Assembly: GCF_918797505.1 (NCBI RefSeq)
Contig: NC_092793.1
Location: 92,206,411 to 92,270,410, forward strand
Direction: 5' to 3'
DNA: 64,000 bases
Origin: Bemisia tabaci
Lineage: Eukaryota; Arthropoda; Insecta; Hemiptera; Aleyrodidae
Each line of letters opens with the position of its first letter. The first letter of the stretch is position 1. The translations under genes and the position numbers were made by a program. This document shows positions 22,109 through 33,397 of the stretch, piece after piece. A model generated the notes under the pieces. The model was not told the DNA's origin, ran no database searches, and worked only from the letters and a program-made list of their open reading frames with translations.

Positions 22109-23829
22109 TATGTCTCAGTTGGCCGAATTTACACTATATAAGTCATTGACTTAGGCTCTCACCATTATTGTGATAGTGAATATGCGTGAGACCTGATGGG
22201 TTAAGATTTTTTGAACTCGAAAAGATGAATTTGGAGCAAATAAGAAATACGCGTGTTACTGTCGTCACTTTTTTCACGTTTATATTTTTTTCTTTCCCAT
22301 CTTATATTAATTTTTAATCTTTTTAAAAAGAATTTAATACAATTCACCTTTTTTAAAATTTTCTCTCTTCATTTTTCTTGAAGAATCGCTGACTTTAAAA
22401 AATACGAATAAAGAATGAAACTCTTCGAAAATTTTTGTAACATAATAACTTTTTATTTTTGATGACTGAGATTGTTACATTTTTTTAAATATTAAAAGTC
22501 CTATTCAATTCGACTATAATATTCAAGAATATTCTGGACCATTTATTAGACTTTTCTATTTCAATTAGAATATTAATAGTTCTATTCAATAGTTCTAATT
22601 AATTAATTCACATCGGGCGGAAAAGAAAGAATGTGAGCACTTTAAAAGAAACATTAATAGTTCTAATTCCTTACTTTAAAATATAAGATTTGAAAATTAA
22701 GGTTTGAGATTTTTTGGATTAAGGCATCTTTTTCCGTGGACAGTCACAATTTATTCATAAAAAAAGTTCAATCTTCGATTACTTTTATATTTTACTCAGT
22801 TTACATAATCACACGCGTGACGTTCTAATGTTTTATTGTATAGCTGCACTTCCTTTTCGTTACACTCTCTAAAGTTGATAGGAAGGTGGTAAAGAAGTGC
22901 TGGATGGATCCACCCTATTTTGCAGGGAAACAAGGTGAAAAGGTTTAAATACTTCAATTACGGTAAAACATGTTGAGCTCTTATGAGTATCCGTACAAGA
23001 CTGAGGAAGGGGGGGGGGGAGATCGGTCCCAACAGGCCCTTCAACCCAAAATTGCCCCGGACACCAATGAATCAAAGTTTTAAATATCAACAATTTTGCA
23101 CTTGCAAATTCCTTTCGAAAATACAGAAAAAACTTTATTTTTTTTCGATCCACTCCATCGTCCATAAATCAAAGGGACCCGGAAAATCGATATTGAACAG
23201 TGAATACACTACGTAGCAGCAGAGTTATTCGATTATCTTTATCTGTCAACTTGGTGGGTAACATGCTGAAAAGTATGATTCTCTCCACATTTTTTAATTC
23301 CTTCCTCGGCCCTTGGCATAAGCATGCCTTTTATTTGACACTTTTTAATTCTATCTGCGAGGGATCTTCCATTCATCAGGACAGGAAAAGTAAGGAAGAA
23401 AAAAAAAAAAAAAAAAAAATGCGATTGTTTAGTGTGAAGAAATACATTGTTCGATGAAACTGAACTGATGCAAGTATTAAGTCCTCTTAATGAGGCCCCC
23501 TTCACTTAAAAATAAAAATTAAAACTTCAAATGCAGAATGCCGATCCATTTAAAACAATGCAAATATTTTCCTCTTCTTCTCCTTCTTTACTTCTTTATT
23601 TATTTAATTTTTTGTCGACGCCGAGCATATGAGTGATTTCTCAAAGGACACATTGAATGAATTTCTCCCTAAATAACAATTATTTTGTAGACAATTATAA
23701 TGGGCATCTTGATTTTTTAACTTCCGTCTCCTTTTATTCCGTCATAAATGGTGTTGGTTTAAGCAGATGCTAACGGCATGCATCTGGCAGCAATTGCATG
23801 CATCATTCTCATAAGAGGCGTCACCATCT

Positions 23830-24400
23830 GGTTTACTACTTTTAAGGTAACTGGTTTCTTCTTTTGACGTAGCGTGTTTTCTTTCATCAAACAAGCTGTT
23901 GGGTTATTAAAAGGCAACAACGACTAGCTAATTGTATCATGCTCCACTGAAGGTGTTCACCCCGTTTACTAATTTCAAGGAAACAGGTTTCTTCTTTCGA
24001 CACAACGTGTTTTTTGTTACCAAGCGAGCTGTTGGGTTAAAATAAGGCAACAGCATCTGGCTTATTGCATCCTCCCCCGCTGAGGGCATTTGCCCCGTTT
24101 ACTAATTTTGAGGAAACCGGTTTTTTCTTTCAACGCAACGTGTTTCACTGTACCAAGCAAGCTGTTGAATTGAAAAAAATCAACGGGTGTATTGCTAATT
24201 GCATCCGGTCGCCTCGAAAGGAGTTAGCCCCGTTTCCTAATTTTAAGAAAACTGGTATCTTCTTTTGACGCAACGCGTTTTACTTTATCAAGCAAGCTGT
24301 TGACTTAAGAAGAGGCAACGGCCGGACTCGGAAGGCGTTCACGCCGTTTACTAGTTTTGAAGAAACTGGTTTCTTCATTCAAGCAAAAGTTGGCTTATTT
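23830..24400. repeat. Subterminal ~133-bp tandem repeat, about four units
   Basis: Recurring blocks: AACTGGTTTCTTCTTTTGAC, a CAACGTGTTT stretch, AAGCAAGCTGTTG, GGCAACGGC and CCCCGTTTACTAATTTT. The units are 75-90 percent alike by eye. Shorter related blocks containing AGTAAACGG occur at the left end of the same element (21480-21860). Confidence 0.65.
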
Positions 24401-26476
24401 TAAAACAACGTTTATTTTACTTAAGAAAACACGATTCGCTTGTTTCAAGCGAATCATGTTGTCTTACATTAAGAAAACCGTTAGTTTCTTCCAAGTCAAA
24501 CCCGTTTTGAAATAAGTAAAAAATCCAAGTAGACGCGTTTACTTAAATTCAGGAAATCTTTTTTTTCCGTGTAATCAAGAGCGAGCATGGGCTGCGTCGC
24601 CAGAGGTGAGCGGTGATTGGCCACCACACGTTTTTTCATCTGAAACTACTTGTCAATACCAATGTCAACTTAGTAATACCGTACAATCGTCGTCCAACTT
24701 CTGGTGTTAGCATAGTAACGAGAAAAGACGGACGATGTTCGAACCCAGATAGCACCCAGATGTTCCTGGAACGTTCTCAGAACATTCATTGAAAAAACCG
24801 GAACATTCTTAGAACGTCCCCACAATGTTTTCGGAACGTTCTCAGAACGTCCTAGGAATGAGTGAATGGGAAAAGGTAGGACATTTGGATCTTCTAAGAA
24901 CGTTCCTGGAATATTGGATGAAAGAACGTTCTCAGGACATTGAATAAGGAATTCTCTGTACTCTACACTGCACTACAATTTTTTTTTCTTTTTTTTTTGG
25001 GGGGGGGGGGGGAAGGCAATTGTCAGTGCTGGAACCCCGAGTGATGAGTCACTCGAGGTTTTTCACTAATTTGAACACTATTAGTCAAGAAATAGGCTTT
25101 ATTATCTCCACGAGGCGCTATTGCTGCGATATAAGATTTCCTTAGACGTTTATGCATTGTTTTAACCTGCAAAACTGATACCTACAGAAAACGGTTGAGA
25201 TGAATTTGAATGCTTCCAGAAATAGCCAGGTTATGCATGATTTCTAGCCAAAACCAGCAATGCATGCGGCAAAACACATTCAACGCCTGGTGGAAACAAT
25301 TGAGCAAGAGGTGGTTGAAATAATCACTGAAATTTATTTACAATCACTCGTCGAAAAAGTACAGTGTCATTGCTCCTATCTAATCTAATCAAATTACTTT
25401 AGAGCAAATTCTGCAAAAGATGGTTGAAGGTCTAGATCGTAATTCAATGATAAACATATTTTCTAAATATGCCTTTTTCCTTAAAAGCATGAGAATTGAA
25501 TAAAAAGTTTCCATGACACAGTGTTATCATGGGAAACAAATTGAAAGTTAGTTTTTTTATAAAATTACAGAAAGGTATAACTAATGAAACACTAAAATAA
25601 TAAAGCATAAAATTTAGAATGTAAACAGAAGATGTGTATCAAAGAAAATGAAGGCTTACATCATTGAACAGTGTTTTAGATATTAAACTCAGTACTCATT
25701 ATTAAAATATTACTTGGAAGAGAAAATACTTGATGAATACTAGATGGTTACCTCCAAAAATACTTTAAAAAAGAAAATTAAGAGCAGAAATGACGTCAGT
25801 TCCGTTTCCAGTGAAAAAGTGGAGGGGAAGGGGAGCATTACCGAAATAAACATGGTTTTCAACTTAATAGCCATAAACAAGCATTAATGCTATGTCAATT
25901 TAAAAAGAAACAATGATCACAGCGAGTTAATGCTCTTTATCTTAACTTGGTATTGGTAACAGTGAAACTAGAAACATATTAGAATAAGAATAAGAAAGAA
26001 AAAAAAGGAACAATATAAATTGTCACAAAGAAGGTAACACTTGATCAATATCATTGGCATCATTTCCACCTAAATTAAACATAACTCTAAAGGGGGAAAA
26101 AAAAGAAGACAGTGAAGAAATAGCATCATAATTATAGTTTAATTTCTAGAGATTGTTAATGTTCTGCAGATAAATGGTGGCCGAGGGGGGGAGGGGGGGG
26201 GGGGGGCTGAAACCACATTTAACATAGTTTTCAAGTAAACAGCCATTAATAAAGGCTTTAGAAACACATAATTTTTCCTCAACTTTAAAAGGAGCGCAAA
26301 AAACACCAATGAAGGTACTTAGGATACTTTAAACACAGCACTTTCACTTTCATTTATTTTCTCATTTAGAATTAGAGGAATGAATGTAAGGGGTGGCTAT
26401 TCGAACTTCACGCCACTTTAAATTTCTTAGATAATTTCTGGTCACAGATGAAAAATTTAGGAGAACTAGGTATATG

Positions 26477-26482
26477 TTTATT
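26477..26482 (-). promoter_or_regulatory. Polyadenylation signal AATAAA
   Basis: Canonical hexamer on the minus strand about 50 nt downstream of the stop codon of the exon at 26532-26693. Confidence 0.4.
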
Positions 26483-26531
26483 TACTCTGAACACACTACA
26501 ACTTCTTGTGATGATTTTGTTTTGAGGTGAC

Positions 26532-26693
26532 TCATGGTGAAGTTCTCAAAACCAGATGATTTTTAGTTGCTGCTAATTTCCTATCGCTTGACTGCTCAAA
26601 TGAGAAACTGACAGCCATGTCATAGGATAGTAGCCGCTTTCTGAATCCAGAATAAAGAGGAGCAGGCTGAGGTGTAGGAAGCGCTCCAAAAAA
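26532..26693 (-). CDS. Candidate 3'-terminal exon of an unidentified gene
   Basis: Minus-strand acceptor TTGTCTGTTTTCAG leads into an open frame of 53 codons and a stop: FFGALPTPQPAPLYSGFRKR, then LLSYDMAVSFSFEQ and SSDRKLAATKNHLVLRTSP. A polyadenylation signal AATAAA follows about 50 nt after the stop (26482-26477). Composition looks coding and acceptor, stop and poly(A) signal are in the right order. The family was not recognised. Other plausible coding stretches upstream on the same strand are SLLENFCDFSLLRKENSV (about 27880-27720) and GISKDERVIPLTLPLNLEVE (about 28330-28240), but their splice phases could not be joined. It lies within the 6-kb inverted-end element, so it may be element-borne. 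Confidence 0.42.
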   Translation of the reverse strand, partial: FFGALPTPQPAPLYSGFRKRLLSYDMAVSFSFEQSSDRKLAATKNHLVLRTSP

Positions 26694-28892
26694 CTGAAAA
26701 CAGACAATTAAACAGCATTATCCTGTATCCCATGCATTTGAATTGTATAATGGGTCAATTCAAAGAGGTGGTGACCCCTCAGCTCTCAGATTCTATTTAC
26801 ACTTGATGTACAAATTTTATCTGTTGAAAAAAAAATTCCCTAGATTTCAGGCTGTTCATCTAGAATGAAATTTCATAAAATTGCAGTTTTCTATCTTCAA
26901 ATATACATATAGATCTGTGTAACTTCTCCATTGTTGATGCAGGAGATTTTATCGTTAGAATTAGAATTTTTGAAGAGCTCTCTTGAAACTGAGAAATATA
27001 GTTTTTGCCCCGTCTTATGTGGAAAACAGGCACAGAGGGACATTTAGCTAAACCTAGTCGCCAACCATTTATTTGTAACTACCTCATTCCAGCAAATTTT
27101 TAAAGTGAGGAAAAATAGACATCTGAAATCATACTTTTATTATCTTCTTTGTTTTCCTGCTCTGATCGAACACAACAATTGAAATCTTTAATTTATTAAC
27201 ACATATTTATTTGAGATTGGATCTGACAAGCTCCCAAAATGTAGGTTCTTGCAATGTTACATGATTTTTCTCAATAATTGTTCCCTTGGAAGAAACAAAC
27301 ATACCGTTTAATACGCTCCAGTTTGTTTGAGCGATAATGACCCAGCACAACAAGTAAGAACGAAATCTGAGAAACTAAACTGGCTTGCCTGAGCCCTTGG
27401 TGCTCTTATTTTCATATCTTGGTCCCTAAGCTCAATTTGATGAAATGCTCTTCCAAGGTGATAATTGGTCATGCTTAGGTTATGCGGCAATCAACAATGC
27501 CTAGGTACTAATAAATAATTTAGGAACCAAGAGCCACAGGCACGCCTCACAGGCACATAATTTCTCTTCAATCTTTACTGGAAATTCTTTCGTACATGCA
27601 GAACCTCAGTTGTGAGAAAAGTACGATGGGTCAATTGCTAGTAGCACAGAAACAGATTACGAAAGGTGCAGGTGCTAGATGCTGATAGTGCTTTGTCACA
27701 TGACAGTTCTAGTCTGGATAGGAACATTTCGACGATGAAACTCCCAAAGCACCTATCTCGTTTGCAGTGTTTAAAAATCTCTGCTCCCACTTTATTTTTA
27801 ATGAGGAGAAAAAATCAATGTCATTCTTTGAGGTTTTCACAGAATTTTCTTTGCGCAGAAGAGAAAAGTCACAGAAATTTTCAAGAAGTGACACTGAATA
27901 GTTTTCCAGTTAAGAAATAAAGTATGACAGGAAGTCTGCTACGTCGCAAACAGAGAAACGTGCTCTGGGAGTTTAACCATGAAATTGCAGTTTCATGGAT
28001 ACTACGGGGTTTACTGTCCAACACCCTCAAGCCCTTTGAGCCTCAGGCGTTATGCTTTACTCTCCAGATAAGCACTGCCAGAAGGGTTCATCTCATCAAC
28101 GGATGATTTCCTTGTTTGGATTAAGATCATGAATTATTCACCCTACACTGTATTTTTTAGTACAGGGTTAAGTGTGAATTCTAATTTGTGTAAAAAAAAC
28201 AGTAACATAAACACATGGCAACAAAAATAGACGTGTGTTCAGGTCAAAACAGCAGCTTCGATCGATGGAATTCAACTTCCAGATTTAGGGGCAATGTCAA
28301 TGGTATAACTCGTTCGTCCTTAGAGATTCCAACTGAAATGTTATCAGAGTATGTGGAATTATGTAACCATGAGCCAAGTTTTAGGTGGAAAAGCAGATAT
28401 CAACTTACCTCAAAACATATTTTCTTCATTATGCCAACTGATGGACAGGTTGCACGGTGACAATAGAGGTACCGAATGGTCAAAACGTGGACTGAACCAG
28501 ACTGAACTGAGCCACCAGGAAAAGAACTGTAGCATAATAACTTATTTTCGATAAATTAACAATCTAAGACTACTTCCACGACACAATTGTAATTAATCAA
28601 GTTAAAATTTTGTGGACTATCAAAAATACATGTTTGTATTATAGGTTGGAACCGGAGTGTAAACATATCACCAAGACGGCAGCGTTGCCGTTTTGCAAGT
28701 GTCCGAAAACGGTCTGCATAATTTCGCTCGCTAAACATCACGGATTTCAATGATTTATACGTCAACCATTCAAGAAAAAAATTATCTACGCGTATTCGGT
28801 CGATTTTTTATAATATTCGCTATATTTTCAAAAATATCCTCATCAGAACGGTTCCCCCCTGAAAATCGACGGTGCCGCTATCTCTTGACGGT

Positions 28893-30468
28893 AAAGGACC
28901 CTACAACAAAACTGCCAAATCGGCCTAAACACGGAATCGTACGATTTTCTCAGGGATGATAGAGGGTCTTCCCAGACACTCAAAACTGGTCATATTTTTT
29001 GCCTAACTCCCTGGGAAAAGGGGGGAGAGGGGGTCAAAGTCAAAACCTTTAAATTAGCATAACTTCTCAACGGTTTGTCGTAGAAAGATGATCTTGGTGT
29101 CAAAATTTCCAGAAAAATGAGAGGTTTCAGAATATATGTATGAAATCAATTAAATTTTAAAATTTGACCCACTTTTGGGCATTTTACAAGGTCCCCCTTT
29201 CGTAAATTTTCGTTTTTTGAGAATTTCGGTTGTTCGGTTCGCACGGATCAAAACAAAAACAATTTCAAATAAAAGTAGAGCGTTTAAGCTTTAAAAGAAG
29301 CCCAAGATGATCTTGGGGAAATGATTAGAAGCGGAGTTATGAGTCTTCAAAGTTGACGCGGCGCGCGGGAACCTTGTATGTTCCGAGTCTCAAGGTCACC
29401 TGCGCGCCCCGGATTGCCTGCAGGTTGCAAGTTTTTGTGTTTTTATGCTTCTGTAGGTCATTTTTAATGTAAATCATTCAATGAAGATAGAATAATCGAA
29501 ATTTTTTAATTTTACGGGAGGAGCGAGAGGGGGCTTAGAGTATCAACCATTATGTCCATCATACCTCATTAAACATTTGCTGACGATGACGATTCTGCTC
29601 TTATAATTTAGAGGAAACCATGGACCCTCAGTTCAAATATACGTATGATCCATACAGAACTGAACCATTTAGAAATTATAACCCATTGATGCCACATTTT
29701 GGGGTACCCCTAATTTTAAAATTTTTTAATTGAGCTATAAGCTACAGCGCTTGACGGAACTCACTTGGTAAAGCCAAATAGTTTCTCGTTGAAGCAGACG
29801 AGCTTTGAGCTTCAAAACAAGTCTCAGTTATTCTTGAGGGGGCTATTTGAAACGCAGTTAAAATTTTTTGACGTTAATGTGGTGTGCCTCGCCGAAGGCC
29901 CATTGTGTAAAATTAAAAAATTCTAATTAAACTATCTTCATTGAATGATTTACATTAAAAATGACCTACAGAAGCATAAAAACACAAAAACTTGCAACCT
30001 GGAGGCAATCCGGAGCGCGCAGGTGACCTTGAGACTCGGAACATACAAGGTTTCTTGGGCTTCTTTTAAAGCTTAAACGTTCTACTTTTATTTGAAATTG
30101 TTTTTGTTTTGATCCGTGCGAACCGAACAACCGAAAATCTCAAAAAACGAAAATTTACGAAAGGGGGACCTTGTAAAATGCCCTAAAAGTGGGTCAAATT
30201 TTAAAATTTAATTAATTTCATACATATATTCTGAAACCTCTCATTTTTCTGGAAATTTTGACACCAAGATCATCTTTCTACGACAAACCGTTGAGAAGTT
30301 ATGCTAATTTAAAAGTTTTGACTTTGACCCCCTCTTCCCCCTTTTCCCTGGGGGTTAGGCAAAAAATATGACCAGTTTTGAGTGTCTGGGAAGACCCTCC
30401 ATCATCCCTGAGAAAATCGTACGATTCCGTGTTTAGGCCGATTTGGCCGTTTTGTTGTAGGGTCCTTT
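28893..30468. repeat. Large foldback with ~600-bp arms
   Basis: AAAGGACCCTACAACAAAAC at 28893 pairs with its complement ending at 30468. Pairing continues through CAGACACTCAAAACTGGTCA, AACGGTTTGTCGTAGAAAGA and ATTCAATGAAGATAG to a spacer at about 29515-29905. The left arm has about 75 extra bases (AAGATGATCTTGGGG...GGCGCGCGGGAA) that are absent on the right. The internal foldback is part of the 24744-30729 element. Confidence 0.7.
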
Positions 30469-30730
30469 CCCAACTACTGGGTGTAGATTCACCTTAAAAT
30501 AAAAAATAAAATGATTTAGTTAAAGTAACGCATGAAAAACCTTTTCTGGTTGCACGTAATCGTCCTCCAAGATTCAAAACTTTGGAACGTCCTGAGAATG
30601 TTCTAGGTACATGTCCAAACTAATTCCACATTTTCAAATCTTCTCTGAACGTTCTGAGAATATTCCCACAGTGCCAGATAGTGTCGTTCATCAGTCAGGA
30701 TGTTCTCAGGACTTTCGGTGCTATCTGGGA

Positions 30731-31095
30731 AAGGAATTGGTAATAAATTCGTGGATTTGCATCAAGACAATGCGCAGGCGCATGCATCCATTTTTACGCA
30801 GGAAGTTTTAGAGAGAAAAGGAGTCGGCTTTTTAGGCATCCTCCGTGCAGTCCAAATGTCGCTGGCTGTTTCTGACGCTGAAAAAGCTCTTCGCGGTCTG
30901 AGATTTGCCACAAAACCCGAAATGAGGACGGCCGTCCAAAAAACTTTCAAGAGCGTTCCTGAAAAATAATATCACAAGACGATGCTTGTTAAATGGGAGG
31001 AAATGATGCGGAAATGTATTAATAGCAATGAAAAATACTTCGAGGAGCAACCGAACAAGCTGGTGGAGTTGGATAGGAGCGGAACCGAGGACTAA
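30731..31095 (+). pseudogene. mariner transposase C-terminal remnant
   Basis: Reads VDLHQDNAQAHASIFTQEVL (second catalytic aspartate region). A shifted frame then has HPPCSPNVAGCF, the SPDLAPCDFF-equivalent block that holds the third acidic residue. The first frame returns with KALRGLRFATKPEMRTAVQK, and after a stop YHKTMLVKWEEMMRKCINSN and EKYFEEQ. This order is diagnostic for mariner transposases. Two frameshifts and one stop make it inactive; the N-terminal two thirds are absent. Confidence 0.75.
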
Positions 31096-31168
31096 ATCAC
31101 GGTAAGAATTTTTTTCGTAGAAAACCCGTCGGCTGTACGCGAACACCCTTCACAAACACTGCCACAAC

Positions 31169-31454
31169 CAAAGACATAAAGATGGAGTGCTCGTATCTAA
31201 AAGCACGGGGAAAAAATGAAGCCTGGTTTGGCGCTGGGTGCTTGTGTGAGTGTGTAAATGAGCGCGGGAATCCATGGCGGCAAACGGAAATTTGATTTGA
31301 ACTTGTCCTCTTGATTTTTCCACATTTCTTCTTCGAAACGTATTTTAAATGCCTAAAACGAATATATTAAGAAAGTTGGGACTGCGTCCTACCATAATAC
31401 ATTTACTTTTGCTCGGTAACAGGCAGTAATATCAGATAAAGTTAGTTTTTCTTC
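31169..31454 (+). mobile_element. Half copy of the CAAAGACATAAAG MITE
   Basis: Begins CAAAGACATAAAGATGGAG and matches, in inverted orientation, about 56570-56861 of the complete element at 56261-56861. It includes GAGCGCGGGAATCCATGGCG, CAAGAGGACAAGTTC-type text and TACTTTTGCTCGGTAACAGG. The other end is missing. Confidence 0.65.
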
Positions 31455-31901
31455 CGGAGCCCTCAGCACAAGCACCAGACGACCGTGTAGCGAAGACTGG
31501 CTTTCCTCGAGCGTCGGAGCAAGTGGGCCAGCTCCCTACGCTCGGGTCGGCCGGCGGCGCGCATGCGCATTTCCCAGCGGACATCAGCATTTTCCCTAAA
31601 GTCGGTGCTCCTCCTGACGTTGCCAATTTCCCCGTCTAATGATGAATTGTCTGGGAAAATTGGACGTCCCCTCACAATACATAAAACAAAAGTGTAAGAA
31701 ATAGCTATAACTCTGAAATACATATTCCTTAAAATCAGAGTTCCCTCTTACAACCCTCTGCCTGTAACACATTTTCGAGGTAGGCTTTTTTTTCATGACC
31801 AAATTTTGCTAGGAATGTTGTGAAGGGCCATTATATAGTACTTAAACTTTTTGTCAGCCATTGATACGGTCAATGACGTATGATTATTTATTTTGTTCCA
31901 G
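31455..31901. other. Intergenic DNA, no feature seen
   Basis: A short GC-rich part at 31455-31570, then AT-rich sequence. No exon or repeat could be supported. Confidence 0.3.
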
Positions 31902-32062
31902 ATTCTCCCTAAAGAATGTTGGAAGAAAATGTGATTTTTAAAACCTTGCTCCACGCACCTGAAAAATTTCTCTTTGCCTTGGATAAGGACGAGCTGGACT
32001 TTATAGCCAAGAGATTTGAAATCTCTTTGGAAGTTACCAATTATTTTGCACTTACCAAGTAA
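31902..32062 (+). CDS. Candidate short exon or small ORF
   Basis: After a good acceptor (TTTTGTTCCAG at 31901) an ATG at 31916 opens 48 codons: MLEENVIFKTLLHAPEKFLF, ALDKDELDFIAKRFEISLEV, TNYFALTK. It could end at the TAA or be spliced at ACCAA|GTAATT just before it. The composition is protein-like, but no family was recognised and no partner exon was found. It lies 2.5 kb upstream of ANKRD39 on the same strand. It could be chance. Confidence 0.25.
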
Positions 32063-32627
32063 TTTCTTCCTGTATTCTTGTGCTCTCTCTTTTTCTACAC
32101 TTTTTTAATAGGTGACTGTTTTTTCATAAAGAGATCATGAGTCATGGTTGCTGACAATTTTCACTCCTTCTTTCTCTTATCTCATGGGAGATGTGGAAAA
32201 TCAGAGAGCTGCGATTTCCTGACGTACCTCTGTAAGTAGGTGGATGCACATTGCACTCTCTCAGTTTAGGTAGTAAGCGACTGTCAACCTCTGCCCTTGT
32301 ATACTGCCACTGTGGAACATTAGAAACACGTTGGCTCCCATTATCTCAAACCCTACATTGAATTCTGCCCCATAATGTTCTGTTTCTCCCTCCTTATCTC
32401 CTTCTCCGCCTTTCACTTTTCTCCTCGTGGAAAAAATACACATCGTTCAGTCTTTCTCTTCCAAATACCGTGGGCTTAGTAAGTCTTTCTGCTAAAATAT
32501 AAGAAGACCATGATGACCTATCTGGGTAAAAAAAAATAATCACATGTAAGGTGGATGTCGTAATACCTGCCACCCTTAAGGAAAGGAGGGGTTGTGATCC
32601 TTCCACGGAATCGGGAAATTGTTTAAT
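32063..32627. other. Intergenic DNA, no feature seen
   Basis: AT- and pyrimidine-rich sequence with no supported gene or repeat. Confidence 0.3.
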
Positions 32628-33397
32628 ATTTGGCAGTTGACAATCCATATTTTACATAAATATGCAGGTTTTGCCGATATTCACATTTTTTAGCTCCGAA
32701 AAACGGGTCTAAACATGGCTCTGGAGCCCCAATTAGCTGAAAATTCCCGTTTTTCGCGGTTCTACCTCAAACGACCTGGGAACAAAGGTGACGGGTCATA
32801 AGTTTCGAATATATTGTGAGGTACACCTGGACATGTAACATACGAGAATATGGTCAACCGTCTTTCTTGGGCCAAAGTCGAATGTCGAACTTTTCAGCTG
32901 AAAATAGCTGAAAATTCCCGTTTTCCGCGATTCTACCCCAGATTTTGACCTGGGCCCAAAGGTGATTGTTCATAAGCCTCGAAAATGTTGTGATGGACAC
33001 CTAGAGACATAACATACGAGAATATGATCAACCGTTGCCTTTGAGCTCAAGTCCAGTGTCGAACATTTAGCCTAAAATAGCTGAAAATCCATGTTTTCCA
33101 CGGTTCTTCCTTATAAGCCCACAGGCGACGGTTGATCATATTCTGATCTCGTTTGTTACTTCTCTGGGTGCTCCTCACATCATATTCGAAGCTTATGATA
33201 CCTTTGGGCCCTTTATGGTACCTTTCGAAGTTACCGCTTTGGGCCCAGGTGGAAATCTGAGGTAGAACCGCGAAAAAGGGGAATTTTCAGCTATTTTGGA
33301 CTCCGGAGCCATGTTTAAAACCCTGTCCCGTAGCCAAAAAGTGTGAGTATCGGCAAAAGCTGACTATTTCTGTAAAGTATATTGTCAACTGCCAAAA
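32628..33397. repeat. Foldback with internal ~165-bp duplicated units
   Basis: TTGGCAGTTGAC at 32629 faces GTCAACTGCCAA ending at about 33396, and CTCCGAAAAACGGG..CATGGCTCTGGAG faces CTCCGGAGCCATG..CCCTGTCCCG. Inside the left arm, blocks with AGCTGAAAATTCCCGTTTT, CTGGG..CAAAGGTGA and CATACGAGAATATG repeat at about 32732, 32899 and 33065. Confidence 0.65.

Larger units (their letters stand above)
21350..24571. mobile_element. 3.2-kb element with CACTGAAAAAAA ends and TA duplication
   Basis: Left end CACTGAAAAAAATGTTTCCT; right end, complemented, CACGGAAAAAAAAGATTTCC. Both flanks are TA (21348-21349 and 24572-24573). About 29 bp of imperfect inverted repeat continue into subterminal AGTAAACG-rich arrays on both sides. 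The right side has about four units of a ~133-bp repeat (see 23830-24400). No transposase frame survives. The superfamily is not recognised. Confidence 0.65.
24744..30729. mobile_element. 6-kb element with CCCAGATAGCACC inverted ends
   Basis: CCCAGATAGCACC at 24744 and GGTGCTATCTGGG ending at 30729 (with a one-base variation beyond) face each other. The subterminal 200 bp on both sides are packed with palindromic GAACGTTCTCAGAACG-like motifs. Inside are a large foldback (28893-30468) and candidate coding exons on the minus strand (26532-26693 and neighbours). No convincing target duplication was seen. The right end lies directly against a mariner transposase remnant, so it probably inserted into that element. 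The superfamily is not recognised. Confidence 0.6.

Noticed and set aside
31902..32062. An ImmA/IrrE-like fragment acquired from bacteria
   Set aside because: The phrase IAKRFEISLEV is suggestive of such peptidases' tails, but the zinc-binding HExxH part is absent and 48 residues are too few.
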